Shown here piece after piece: positions 8,561 through 17,082 of a stretch of DNA of 56,702 nucleotides. A program made the position numbers and the translations under genes. Position 1 is the stretch's first letter. Every line of letters starts with the position of its first letter. The notes below the pieces were generated by a model. The model saw nothing but the letters and a program-made list of their open reading frames with translations, had not been told where the DNA came from and did no database searches. Origin of the DNA: Levilactobacillus koreensis JCM 16448 (GTDB taxonomy: Bacteria; Bacillota; Bacilli; Lactobacillales; Lactobacillaceae); assembly GCF_001435525.1 (NCBI RefSeq), contig NZ_AZDP01000033.1, forward strand, positions 1 through 56,702. The letters run 5' to 3'.

Positions 8561-8604
8561 ATCATAACCTGTGGACGTTACATCGGAGTTGTCAGGACGT
8601 TACA
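8561..8604 (-). promoter_or_regulatory. WalR-like operator array and -10 of LysM-Apf copy 1
   Basis: Half-sites GTTACA (8577), GTTGTC (8588) and GTTACA (8599) on the plus strand are spaced 11 bp; on the minus strand TGTAAC-N5-GACAAC-N5-TGTAAC. The sequence GGTTATGATA with its TATGAT -10 (8566-8561) lies at the same distance as in the upstream of 7654. Confidence 0.68.
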
Positions 8605-8619
8605 CCCTGATTAAGAAAA

Positions 8620-8958
8620 ACTAGCTTAAATGACAAACCGTAATGTGGTTAATAACACTGAAACATTCACCGCCTAATCTATTCACGACTGCGGGTAAAC
8701 GGGAGATTACTGTGATGGTTTGGCTAAAGTTGTCTTCTTTAGGTAGTAATGATTTTTTGAAAATTGAAGGTAGCGGCTACTGATTTTTTGGGATTTAGCG
8801 ATTTAAGTTTGCTTGGTCGCCGCTTTTACGTGGCAGGTTTTGCTTTTTGACCGGTAGACACTCGCATTTCTGCTAAGGATGCCTTGGTTGATTAGTGATT
8901 TTGACGTTTTTGATGACCTCACGTTGCGTGGTTCTTACTATATTAGTAGGTAATCTAT
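8620..8958. other. Intergenic, AT-rich, possible decayed repeat
   Basis: No ORF with a ribosome site. TTGCTTGGTCGCCGCTTTT near 8811-8829 resembles the first bases of the tandem unit beginning at 8959, so this may be a degenerate earlier copy. Otherwise nothing recognised. Confidence 0.35.
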
Positions 8959-9221
8959 CTGCTTGGTCACAGCTTTTTATTTTTACTCTGGTTAGGATCA
9001 TAGTCTTACTCTCGCCCTTAGATCCCGATACTGGCAGCCTCCAAAACGTGCTCCACGAGGCAGGTTCCTGCGCTTAACAAGAATAAGTCTCCTGCTCGGC
9101 ACCGTCTTTCATTCTATATTGGTTAAGGCCTCAGTCTTGCTCTCGCCCTTGGATCCCAATACTGGCAGCCTCCAAAACGTGCTCCACAGGGCAACTCCCT
9201 CCGCTTAACCCCAATAAGTAC
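8959..9221 (+). repeat. Two tandem intergenic repeat units of about 131 bp
   Basis: Unit 1 (8959-9091) and unit 2 (9092-9221) align over their full length. The best-conserved block, from CTCGCCCTT (9011 and 9142) to GTGCTCCAC, is about 48 bases with only two or three differences. Unit 2 runs into the hairpin element at 9187-9281. There is no coding potential in either strand that uses the conserved block. Confidence 0.85.
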
Positions 9222-9281
9222 CTGATCGAGTCCCTCGGTCAGATACTTATTGACGTTAATGCTCAGGAGTTAACCGCCCTG
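9187..9281. repeat. Structured palindromic intergenic element (family D, copy 1)
   Basis: Outer arms CAGGGC and GCCCTG, then AACTCC and GGAGTT, flank an inner hairpin AATAAGTA-CCTGA / TCAGA-TACTTATT. The unpaired segments TCCGCTTAA and GTTAATGCTCA are shared with the element at 42508-42618, whose stems have different bases. Confidence 0.8.
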
Positions 9282-9296
9282 TTCCGCACTCTTATA

Positions 9297-9333
9297 CAAA
9301 AAAACGCCCCTAGACCTGCATCCGGGGGCGTTA
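9297..9333 (-). terminator. Terminator of LysM-Apf copy 2
   Basis: Minus-strand arms AACGCCCC and GGGGCGTT around a 13-nt loop followed by seven T, 38 bases after the stop codon. Confidence 0.92.
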
Positions 9334-9370
9334 CTTGAATTTAAACGTAAATTGGCTTTACTAAACTAGT

Positions 9371-9994
9371 TTAGTACCAGCCGTTTGCTTGCCAGAAGGC
9401 TTGGGCTGCTGACCATGAACCGTAACGGGAAGATACGTATGAGTTAGCAACCTTTTCTTGGTTGGCGGCTGAGTAGTCACCGTTCAAGTAGGAAGAGCTC
9501 AACTGGTACTTACCTACGTATTGGCCATTGCTTGCAGAGTATGAACCGCCAGATTCCTTGTTGGCGATCCATGCCTTGGCGCTGGCTTCTGAACCAGAAA
9601 CGCCAGTAGAAGCAGCGGTGTTACTGCTGGTGTAGTTAGAGGTCGTGTTGTAGTTAGTGTTGTTGCTGCTTTGACTAGTCGTTGATTGGCTAGCAGTGTT
9701 GCTGTAGTTTTGCTTAGCAACTGAAGCAGATGAAGAGCTGTACTGAGTAGCTTGGGTGCTGTTCGGCACGTTCAACGTTTGACCGACAAAGATTAAGCTA
9801 GCATTGCTCAAGCTGTTAGACTTTTCGATAGCCTTAACGGATGAGTCGTACTTGTTAGCTAATGACCAAACAGAATCCCCCTGCTTGACCGTAACCTTAA
9901 CATCGGCGTTTGCCGTTTCGTTCGTGGCGAAGAGACCGGCACCGACAACGGCAACCGTCCCAAGAGTCGTAACTAAAGCTTTTTTGATATTCAT
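9371..9994 (-). CDS. Aggregation-promoting factor-like LysM protein (copy 2)
   Basis: A 207-aa paralogue of the 7879-8496 gene with the same order of parts: signal peptide (1-30, ending ETANA), LysM at about 31-76 (VTVKQGDSVWSLANKY to IFVGQTLNVP), a Ser/Thr/Asn-rich linker from about 78 to 140, and the Apf/transglycosylase-like domain (WIANKESGGSYSASNGQYVG to WSAAQAFWQANGWY). It is expected at the cell surface bound to peptidoglycan. ATG 9994 follows AGGAGG by 7 bases. The neighbourhood has one short and two long Apf-like genes in tandem, an expansion on the usual pair. Its promoter has the same geometry but more degenerate half-sites. Confidence 0.93.
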   Translation of the reverse strand: MNIKKALVTTLGTVAVVGAGLFATNETANADVKVTVKQGDSVWSLANKYDSSVKAIEKSNSLSNASLIFVGQTLNVPNSTQATQYSSSSASVAKQNYSNTASQSTTSQSSNNTNYNTTSNYTSSNTAASTGVSGSEASAKAWIANKESGGSYSASNGQYVGKYQLSSSYLNGDYSAANQEKVANSYVSSRYGSWSAAQAFWQANGWY

Positions 9995-10029
9995 AGAAAT
10001 GAATGTCCTCCTTTGTTTGCTTAACGGCT

Positions 10030-10076
10030 ATTAGAATAACCGATGGGTATGTCATTCAGATTGATGTTAGGTTACG
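10030..10076 (-). promoter_or_regulatory. Degenerate apf-type promoter of copy 2
   Basis: Minus-strand CGTAAC, ATCAAT and TGACAT are 11 bp apart, and GGTTATTCT (with TATTCT as -10) follows the last after 7 bases, exactly the spacing in the two related promoters. The middle half-site fits poorly. Confidence 0.45.
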
Positions 10077-10290
10077 CCCATATTAAGAAAAATATTACAG
10101 TATGACATTCCGTAATATTTGTTACACCGTTGTCATATAAAACGCTTTTTTAGCCCAATTTTTACCCTTTTTAGCGCAAATAAGTCCTAAAAATCGGTGT
10201 GGTTTGCACCAAAATCACCATAAAATTTGTCATATTTAATGAAAATTCGATGATAATTTGACCTTTTTGTGCCAATTTTGCTGAAAATGA
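10077..10290. other. Intergenic, AT-rich
   Basis: Contains TTAAGAAAAATATTACAGTA, which resembles TTAAGAAAAACTAGC upstream of the other LysM-Apf gene, so conserved upstream promoter sequence may extend to about 10130. Beyond that I recognise only AT-rich sequence. Confidence 0.4.
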
Positions 10291-10334
10291 CGACAAAAAA
10301 TCCGTCATCACTCTCGATGACGGATCATTTTTAA
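10291..10334. terminator. Bidirectional hairpin terminator
   Basis: TCCGTCATC and GATGACGGA are a perfect 9-bp stem with a 6-nt loop, with six A on one side and a T-run on the other. It probably ends the SDR transcript (minus strand), although it lies about 230 bases beyond that stop. Confidence 0.75.
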
Positions 10335-10562
10335 CGAATTTTAAGCGTCAAATCACACCAAATTTTGACTTATTTCTGGGTAAACTAACGTCACAATTTT
10401 TATAATCGTCGACCGAACCCATTCGGAAATGACGAGCGACTATGTCAGAATCAACTAGGTCCAAATTTCTGGTCAATCAAACCATGTCTATAATTATAGT
10501 AGAAACACATTTATTTTTACCCTTCAGAATCGCCAAAACCATTGTCCAGCCTGAACAACCGC

Positions 10563-11300
10563 CTACTTTTGACTCGTTGGCCGGATAACCAATTCGTTCA
10601 TACTAGTATTTTCTGGTAAGTTCACGGCAAATAAGATAGAATCCGCAATTTCTTCGGGACTGATGGCGTTATCGGCCCATGCATGTTCCAGACGATCCTT
10701 GGTGGCGGCGTCCGTGATGTGGTTGGTCAACTCGGTAGCGACCATTCCTGGTGAAACGACCGTGACCCGCACGTTACTGCCGGCAATGGCTTCCTCTTGC
10801 CGCAACCCTTCGCTGATTGCCCGAACGGCATACTTCGTGGCGCTGTAAACACTACTTGCTGGGTGTACGGCATGACCCGCAACGGAAGCCGTATTGATAA
10901 ATTGACCACTCTTTTGGGCCCGCATGATCGGTAAGGCCGCAGCGATACCATACAAGACACCCTTAATGTTGACGTCGATCATCTGATCCCAGTCTTCAGT
11001 CCGGCCTTGGATCAGTTCGGATTGGGGCATCAAACCGGCGTTACTCATCCAAACGTCGATGCGCCCGTAAGTGTCCACAGCCTTTTGGGCCAAAGCCTTC
11101 ACGCTGTCGCTAGACGTCACGTCGGTCACAGCATAAACGGCTTCACCACCGGCCTGTTCAATAGCCGCAACAATTTCTTGCAACCGAGATTCACGCCGCG
11201 CACCTAAAACCAGTTGGTTCCCAGCAGCAGCCAGTTTCTTCGCCGTAGCTTCACCAATTCCACTGGAAGCACCCGTGATAACAACAACTTTTTTTGTCAT
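10563..11300 (-). CDS. Short-chain dehydrogenase/reductase
   Basis: A 245-aa classical SDR. It has the NAD(P) glycine motif TGASSGIGEA at residues 8-17, a cofactor-selective GARRESRL following beta-2 (the two Arg suggest NADPH preference), NAG near residue 89, catalytic Ser in NTASVAGHAV and catalytic Tyr/Lys in YSATK near residue 155. It likely reduces a carbonyl in the cytoplasm; such stand-alone SDRs in lactobacilli have broad substrates and I cannot assign one. ATG 11300 follows GGAGG. It is monocistronic, with unrelated promoter-sized gaps on both sides. Confidence 0.93.
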   Translation of the reverse strand: MTKKVVVITGASSGIGEATAKKLAAAGNQLVLGARRESRLQEIVAAIEQAGGEAVYAVTDVTSSDSVKALAQKAVDTYGRIDVWMSNAGLMPQSELIQGRTEDWDQMIDVNIKGVLYGIAAALPIMRAQKSGQFINTASVAGHAVHPASSVYSATKYAVRAISEGLRQEEAIAGSNVRVTVVSPGMVATELTNHITDAATKDRLEHAWADNAISPEEIADSILFAVNLPENTSMNELVIRPTSQK

Positions 11301-11508
11301 TTTAAAATTTCCTCCAATTCAGTTCTGATACCTTCTATGATACCCTTTGATTCTTATTTGGCAACTTGTTTTCCATATAGGTAACTCTTCCCATTTTCTA
11401 AAGACTAATCAAGTCTGGCATATCAACGATATAGGTGCTGTCTAGGACGTTTTTCGCCCTACCAGCCGCCGGTCGCCACAAGCTTCCTTTCCGCCTTCCA
11501 TTAACCAT
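11301..11508. other. Intergenic, SDR promoter side
   Basis: About 200 bases between the SDR start and the adhE terminator. No recognised operator; AT-rich segments near 11330-11400 could hold the SDR promoter but no convincing -35/-10 pair was found. Confidence 0.35.
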
Positions 11509-11541
11509 AAAAAAGCGGCCCCTCATCCCTGAGTGGTCGCT
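11509..11541 (-). terminator. Terminator of adhE
   Basis: Minus-strand arms AGCGACCA and GGCCGCT (with pairing extended by CTCAGG/ATGAGG) followed by six T, 13 bases after the stop. Confidence 0.85.
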
Positions 11542-11553
11542 TCCGGTCAAACG

Positions 11554-14172
11554 TTACTTTTCAACGTTTTTCCCGTCGTATTCATCTAACATAATCTGCT
11601 TCAATTCGGAAACTAATGGTTCCTTTGGGTTAGCCGTCGTGCATTGGTCTTCGAAGGCCAATTCGGCTAAGTGGTCAACGACTTTGTCGAAGTGCGCCTT
11701 GTCGACACCGTTAGCCTTCAAGCTCAACGTCACGTCAACGGAGTGGGCCAAGTCAGTAATCTTCTTGACGAGGGCTTCCTTCAGCTCTTCCTTAGTCGTC
11801 CCTGGCAAGCCGAGGTACCGCGCGATTTGAGCGTAGTCTTCGTCAGCTCTGAAGGATTCGTACTTAGGCCACATGGACAGCTTCGTAGGTTCCTTGAAGT
11901 TGTAGCGGATAACGTGTGGCAAAGTGATTGCGATAGCCAGACCATGCGGCAAGCCGAATTCACCACCCAGTTTGTGGGCGATCGAGTGGTCGACCCCGAG
12001 GAAGGCGTTGGCAAATGCCATCCCGGCTAACGTCGAGGCATTGTGCATCTCTTCACGGGCAGTAATGTCGCCGTTGTATGAGTTTGTCAGGTTATCCATG
12101 ACTAACTTAATTGCTTGTAACGACCATGGCCGCGTGTAATCGGAAGCCATGTTGGACACGTAGGATTCGATGGCGTGAGTCAACACGTCCAGGCCAGAGT
12201 AAGCAACCGTGCGCTTAGGAACCGTTTCGATAAATTGTGAGTCCACGATAGCCACATCAGGCGTCAATGCGTAGTCGGCCAGTGGGTACTTCACGTGGGT
12301 CTTGGAATCCGTGATGACGGCAAATGGGGTAACTTCGGAACCAGTCCCCGACGTTGTTGGAATGGCAACGAATTGTGCCTTGTGCGGCTTGTTGAACTTG
12401 TAAGCCCGCTTCCGGATATCCAAGAACTTCTGCTTGGCTCCAAAGAAGCTAGCTTCAGGATCTTCGTAGAACAACCACATGTTCTTGGCGGCGTCCATTG
12501 CAGAACCCCCACCTAAAGCCACGATGGTATCTGGCTTGAAGGTCCGCATTTGAGCGACACCCCGGTTGACCGTATCAGTCGTTGGGTCTGGCTCAACGTC
12601 GGAGAACAGGGAATATTCGATACCGTTTGGTTGACGCTTCAATTCGTTTAAGACCGTATCGATGTAGCCCAATTCAACCATGGCTGGGTCGGTCACCAGG
12701 AAGACCCGCTTAACACCTGGCATATCGTCTAAGTAACGGACAGACGTCTTTTCAAAGTAAACTCGAGGTAATTTAATCCACTGCATGTTATTTCGCCGCT
12801 TTGCAATCGTTTTGATGTTCAACAGGTCAAATGAGGAAACGTTGTGAGACACGGAGTTCTTACCCCATGAACCAGTTCCCAGCGTCAATGATGGCACCAT
12901 TTCGTTGTAGATGTTCCCGATCCCACCAACAGCGGAAGGGGTGTTGACTAAGACCCGACTAGCCTTCATCTTGATTCCAAATTCGGTAGCCAAGTCGTCG
13001 TTCATCGTGTGAATACCGGCCGTATGACCCAGACCACCAAAGTGAAGTAGTTCATCACAGAGCTTGAACGCATCTTCTTGGCTCTTAGCCTTGTAGACGG
13101 ACAGAACTGGTGATAACTTTTCACGAGAAAGTGGGTACTTTGGCCCAACACCAGTGATTTCGGCAGCCAAGACCTTCGTGGTTTCAGGCACCTTGATGCC
13201 AGCTAAGTCAGCGATCTTTTGTGCGGACATCCCGGCAATTGGTCCCTTGACCCCACCATTTGGCACAAACATAGCATCGGCTAAAGCCTTTTCGTCGCTC
13301 TTCTTAATGAAGAAGACGCCTCGAGCTTCCATTTCCTTCTTCACGTCAGCGTAGATTTCATGGTCAATAACGGCACTGTTTTCTGAAGCACAGACCATTC
13401 CGTTATCAAACGTCTTGGAAAGAACGATGTCGTAAACGGCCCGCTTGATGTTGGCCGTCTTTTCAATGTAAGCCGGACCGTTACCAGGACCAACCCCCAA
13501 GGCTGGCTTCCCGGTTGAGTAAGCCGCCTTGACCATGCCAGGACCACCGGTAGCCAAGACACTGGCAACCATTGGGTGGTTCATCAAAGCCGTCGTGGCT
13601 TCCAAGCTAGGCTTTTCGATCCACTGGATAACCCCTTCAGGTGCACCGGCAGCAATCGCAGCGTCACGAACGACCTTAGCGGCCATCACGGATGACTTTT
13701 GTGCTTGTGGATGGAAAGCAAAGATGATTGGGTTCCGCGTCTTCACGGCAATCAAGGACTTGAACAGCGTGGTCGACGTTGGGTTCGTAACTGGGGTTAC
13801 CCCAGCCAAGATTCCCAGAGGTTCGGCAACCGTGATCAGTTGACGTTCGCGGTCATCTTTAATGATACCAACCGTTTTGTCCTTCTTGATGGTGTGCCAA
13901 ATTTCTTCGGTCGCAAACATGTTCTTGATGGCTTTGTCTTCCATAACACCCCGACCAGTTTCCTCGAAAGCGGCCTTGGCTAATGCCATGTGTTGGTCCA
14001 AGCCAGCAATGGCCATCTGGTGGACGATGTGATCAACTTTTTCTTGATTAAAGTCGTCCATGGCGCAGAGGGCGTCGTGGGCTTTAGCCGTTAACCGGTC
14101 GATCATTTGGTCAACGGTTTCTGTCGTTTCTTTGGGAGTTGCTTTTGAATTTTCTTTCACGTTCTTTAACAT
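11554..14172 (-). CDS. adhE: Bifunctional acetaldehyde-CoA/alcohol dehydrogenase AdhE
   Basis: AdhE, 872 aa, the normal length. The N-terminal half (to about residue 440) is an acetylating aldehyde dehydrogenase with catalytic Cys in NGMVCASEN; the C-terminal half (about 455-872) is an iron-dependent alcohol dehydrogenase with GGGSAMDAAK (NAD binding) and metal-ligand His in HAIESY, DHSIAHKLGGEFG and LPHGLAIA. It converts acetyl-CoA through acetaldehyde to ethanol, oxidising two NADH, which is the main redox sink in heterofermentation; AdhE usually forms spirosome filaments. ATG 14172 (MLKNVKENSK) follows GGAGG; the longer ORF start lacks a site. Upstream are a candidate Rex half-palindrome and a perfect cre. 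Confidence 0.97.
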   Translation of the reverse strand: MLKNVKENSKATPKETTETVDQMIDRLTAKAHDALCAMDDFNQEKVDHIVHQMAIAGLDQHMALAKAAFEETGRGVMEDKAIKNMFATEEIWHTIKKDKTVGIIKDDRERQLITVAEPLGILAGVTPVTNPTSTTLFKSLIAVKTRNPIIFAFHPQAQKSSVMAAKVVRDAAIAAGAPEGVIQWIEKPSLEATTALMNHPMVASVLATGGPGMVKAAYSTGKPALGVGPGNGPAYIEKTANIKRAVYDIVLSKTFDNGMVCASENSAVIDHEIYADVKKEMEARGVFFIKKSDEKALADAMFVPNGGVKGPIAGMSAQKIADLAGIKVPETTKVLAAEITGVGPKYPLSREKLSPVLSVYKAKSQEDAFKLCDELLHFGGLGHTAGIHTMNDDLATEFGIKMKASRVLVNTPSAVGGIGNIYNEMVPSLTLGTGSWGKNSVSHNVSSFDLLNIKTIAKRRNNMQWIKLPRVYFEKTSVRYLDDMPGVKRVFLVTDPAMVELGYIDTVLNELKRQPNGIEYSLFSDVEPDPTTDTVNRGVAQMRTFKPDTIVALGGGSAMDAAKNMWLFYEDPEASFFGAKQKFLDIRKRAYKFNKPHKAQFVAIPTTSGTGSEVTPFAVITDSKTHVKYPLADYALTPDVAIVDSQFIETVPKRTVAYSGLDVLTHAIESYVSNMASDYTRPWSLQAIKLVMDNLTNSYNGDITAREEMHNASTLAGMAFANAFLGVDHSIAHKLGGEFGLPHGLAIAITLPHVIRYNFKEPTKLSMWPKYESFRADEDYAQIARYLGLPGTTKEELKEALVKKITDLAHSVDVTLSLKANGVDKAHFDKVVDHLAELAFEDQCTTANPKEPLVSELKQIMLDEYDGKNVEK

Positions 14173-14224
14173 TCTTATGCCTCCATTTTTTGAAAACACT
14201 ATTGTTAACTTCTTCACGAGTTTC

Positions 14225-14277
14225 ATATTATCATATTTGAAAAAGTTTGCAAGACGTAAATGTTAAAAATATCACAA
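14225..14277 (-). promoter_or_regulatory. adhE promoter with candidate Rex site
   Basis: Minus-strand TTGCAA (14252-14247) and TAATAT (14230-14225) are 16 bp apart. Just upstream, 14277-14260 reads TTGTG-N8-AACAT, resembling the Rex form TTGTG-N8-CACAA in the left half only. The Rex call is tentative. Confidence 0.4.
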
Positions 14278-14330
14278 TTAATTAATCCGGTAGCCAAACT
14301 CAACAGCAGTAAGGCTTACAGTCATCTTTA

Positions 14331-14345
14331 TTGTAAGCGCTAACA
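14331..14345. promoter_or_regulatory. cre site (CcpA) upstream of adhE
   Basis: TTGTAAGCGCTAACA matches WTGNAANCGNWNNCW at every position. It lies about 80 bp upstream of the proposed adhE -35, a position more typical of CcpA activation than of repression; the GDPD gene starts 236 bp away on the other side. Confidence 0.72.
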
Positions 14346-14580
14346 CGTTCTGCTAAACTTTTTTAAATTATTTTTACTGGTGTGAAGTCAATCACTAGTG
14401 GGTGCTTTCATTTTCATAGCCGTACTGAACTATTTTCAGGAAGTGAAATTTAATTCAGTAACTATTACCCCACAAGTAATTTTCCAAAATTAAGCGCGGG
14501 ATTATGCTAAAGTAAGGTATAGATTTCCAAACAATATTAAAACCTACATATTGACTTTACCTTGAGAGGAGTTGAGAACT

Positions 14581-16374
14581 GTGCAGACTTGGCAGTTCTG
14601 GCGGGAATCGACCCGCCACTTTTTCCAGCACTGGGGTAGCTACGTCACCCTGGTCTTCGTGACCAATCTGGTCATCAGCTATCTTGCGGTACCCGTCTTC
14701 ACTTGGCTCACCGCCGAACTGATGGCCTGGCAGCACGTACCTTACGTGTCCTACACCAACATCGGCAGCATCATCGTGAGCCATCCCCTGGCCATCATTG
14801 GGTTACTCCTGATTCTGTTGGCCGTGATCACCCTAATTTACTGGCAGTTTGCCTATCTCCTATTAGGAATCACGAATATCAAACGGGGCCGACCGCAAAC
14901 CTCACGCGACATCCTCGGCGACACCTTTCGTAGCATTGCTGGCGCTTCGCCGAGTACCTTTCTCTTCTTCATTGGTTACTTCATCGTTATCATGCCGTTT
15001 GGGAGCGAACTATTTACGACCCCCCTGCTGAACAAGGCGAAGATTCCCTCATTTATCGTCAGCTATCTAATGGAGAATAATCTGTTCGCCGTGTTGCTCG
15101 GCCTCTTCTACGTTGGCGCGGCCTACCTGGGAATTCGGTTGATTGCCGTGCTCCCACTGATGATGATCGATCACCTGCATAGTCGCGCGGCAATTCGACT
15201 GAGTTGGCAACGCACTCGTGGCCATTTTTGGCGCTACCTGAGCCGAATCTTGTTAACGCTGGTCATCGTCAGCGTCGTCGTCACTCTCATTTACATCATC
15301 CTATATCTTGGTCAGGTGCTCTTTGACAAGACCGGCGTGGCGTTGGTCGCCGCGACCGTGAATCTGTTTTTGATGGAGGTCATTACGGAATTTATCGTCT
15401 GCTACTCCACGGTCATCTTCATGATGGTCATCCTGAGCAGTCACGAGACCCATCACCTATCACCATCGATGCTCTTTAGCTTCCGCGAACCAGCGAAGAC
15501 GCGCTTGCGGACTCGAATCATGATTCTCGCCGGTCTGACCGTCATCAGCGCCGCCCTGGTCGGGTTTAATCTGGTCTATCTAAATGGTCTCGCCATGAGC
15601 AAACCACTCACCATTGCCCATCGCGGCGTGGATAACGGCAATGGCGTTCAAAATACCATTCCGGCAATGATCAAGACCAGTAAGGAAAAACCCGACTACG
15701 TTGAAATGGACGTCCGCATGACCAAGGACCACCAATTTGTCGTGATGCACGACGCCAAACTGAAGAATCTAGCAAACCTGAAGCGAAGTGTCTCCAAGAT
15801 GACCCTAGCGCAATTGACTAAGGTCACCGTCACGGAGAACGGCTACCAGGCGAAGATTCCTAGCTTCAATCACTACCTCAATACGGCCATCGCCCATCAT
15901 CAGAAATTGCTGATTGAAATTAAAACGGGCGGCGCTGACACGACCGACTTACCCGAACGTTTCTACCGTCAGTTCGGTCAGCGCATCATCGACAACCACG
16001 AACAGGTCCACACCCTTAGCTATTCCATCATGAATCGGTTGAAAAAAGAGCACCCCAACTTGTTCGTCAGCTACATCTTGCCGTACAACCTGACGTTCCC
16101 GCACACCCGCGCCAATGCCTACACCATGGAGTCGACGACCCTCAACGATTCATTTATCGACCAAGCCAATCGCGAACATAAGCGGGTCTACGCCTGGGAC
16201 ATCGACGACGTAACGACCATGGACCAAATGATGTTTATGGGCGTCAATGGCGTCATCACGAACAACCTGCACCTGATTCAACAGGAAATCAAAGACAACA
16301 CGGATCATCCGAGTTACGCCAACTTACTGCTGACGTTTATGAATGATTTATCGTTGGAAACGCAGACACAATAA
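14581..16374 (+). CDS. Membrane-anchored glycerophosphodiester phosphodiesterase
   Basis: A 597-aa protein in two parts. Residues 1-340 contain about eight membrane segments of the GPDPase membrane-domain family; residues about 343-585 are a GlpQ-type catalytic TIM barrel that should face outside, with AHRGVDNGNGVQNTI, EMDVRMTKDHQFVVMHD and LLIEIKTGG giving the His, Glu, Asp and Lys/Glu catalytic and metal ligands. It would hydrolyse glycerophosphodiesters from phospholipid or teichoic-acid turnover to glycerol-3-phosphate. GTG 14581 is chosen because AGGAG lies 9 bases upstream; the TTG at 14572 abuts that site. The gene is monocistronic, with a strong terminator after it. Confidence 0.93.
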   Translation: MQTWQFWRESTRHFFQHWGSYVTLVFVTNLVISYLAVPVFTWLTAELMAWQHVPYVSYTNIGSIIVSHPLAIIGLLLILLAVITLIYWQFAYLLLGITNIKRGRPQTSRDILGDTFRSIAGASPSTFLFFIGYFIVIMPFGSELFTTPLLNKAKIPSFIVSYLMENNLFAVLLGLFYVGAAYLGIRLIAVLPLMMIDHLHSRAAIRLSWQRTRGHFWRYLSRILLTLVIVSVVVTLIYIILYLGQVLFDKTGVALVAATVNLFLMEVITEFIVCYSTVIFMMVILSSHETHHLSPSMLFSFREPAKTRLRTRIMILAGLTVISAALVGFNLVYLNGLAMSKPLTIAHRGVDNGNGVQNTIPAMIKTSKEKPDYVEMDVRMTKDHQFVVMHDAKLKNLANLKRSVSKMTLAQLTKVTVTENGYQAKIPSFNHYLNTAIAHHQKLLIEIKTGGADTTDLPERFYRQFGQRIIDNHEQVHTLSYSIMNRLKKEHPNLFVSYILPYNLTFPHTRANAYTMESTTLNDSFIDQANREHKRVYAWDIDDVTTMDQMMFMGVNGVITNNLHLIQQEIKDNTDHPSYANLLLTFMNDLSLETQTQ

Positions 16375-16378
16375 GTAC

Positions 16379-16421
16379 GTAAAAACGACGACACAAGTTT
16401 AGTTGTGCCGCCGTTTTTGGC
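16379..16421. terminator. Bidirectional terminator between GDPD and DUF1836 genes
   Basis: AAAAACGACGACACAA and TTGTGCCGCCGTTTTT form a long stem with two mismatched positions and a short loop. It serves converging genes on both strands. Confidence 0.92.
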
Positions 16422-16445
16422 GTTACTTTAAAATTGTAAACAGCG

Positions 16446-16970
16446 TTATTTCTTCTCGATTTTTCGTAATGGTCGTTTGATCAAATGCAGCAGTTTCTCC
16501 GACTGTAGCCGGGCAACCACTGCGTCAACAGCCACCTGCATCAGCTTTTCATTTAAGTCCTTCGCCGCCGGCTGAACCTGTTCCTCGCCGAGATGGTGAA
16601 GGCGGTCCTCTAATTGGCCGATGAAGTTATCGTAAGCCTGCTTCGGATAGTCGCCAGCCGTGATCTGATCGATTCCCGAACGGACCGTATCCGTTTGGAA
16701 CATGGGTTTGAGGAGGCTGATCATTAAAATATCCGTCAGCTGCATGGTCTGATATTTTTTCTTAACGGGTGCCAAAATGACGTTATGCTTCACATAATTA
16801 TTGATCATTGCTGGCGTAATCGTATCGATCCCCAGCGGACCCAGCACATCGTTGATCAGCGCCGTGACCTGGTCCATGTAGAGGTCAAACTTCGGTAAGT
16901 CATCCCAGCGTGGGAGCCTGACGCCGTGCATCTGATGTTCCCAGCGGGTGTATTGATTAAAATCAGCCAT
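16446..16970 (-). CDS. DUF1836 domain protein, probable DNA-binding regulator
   Basis: A 174-aa soluble protein whose central part, residues about 15-120 (LPRWDDLPKFDLYMDQV, ITPAMINNYVKHNVILAPVKKKY, LTDILMISLLKPMF), matches the DUF1836 family of Firmicutes. ITPAMINNYVKHNVI is the predicted MerR-like helix-turn-helix of that family. The target genes are unknown. It ends in a basic tail (RLIKRPLRKIEKK-like). The gene is transcribed towards the shared terminator with the GDPD gene and is separated from the P-type ATPase by about 110 bases; I see no operator that would link it to either. Confidence 0.85.
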   Translation of the reverse strand: MADFNQYTRWEHQMHGVRLPRWDDLPKFDLYMDQVTALINDVLGPLGIDTITPAMINNYVKHNVILAPVKKKYQTMQLTDILMISLLKPMFQTDTVRSGIDQITAGDYPKQAYDNFIGQLEDRLHHLGEEQVQPAAKDLNEKLMQVAVDAVVARLQSEKLLHLIKRPLRKIEKK

Positions 16971-17082
16971 GTTACTTCCCTACCCTTCCGTTTCTACCTC
17001 CGATTATAGCATAGAATCTAGTCCTAATGACTAGCTAAGAAGCAAATCCGGGAATTCACCTAGTGAAAAGACCAGTAACGCG

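Noticed and set aside
11671-12030. 119-codon plus-strand frame inside adhE
   Set aside because: It is antisense to a clearly conserved enzyme, has no ribosome site and a composition typical of shadow frames; the same is true of the long frames opposite ackA, the ATPases and GH31.
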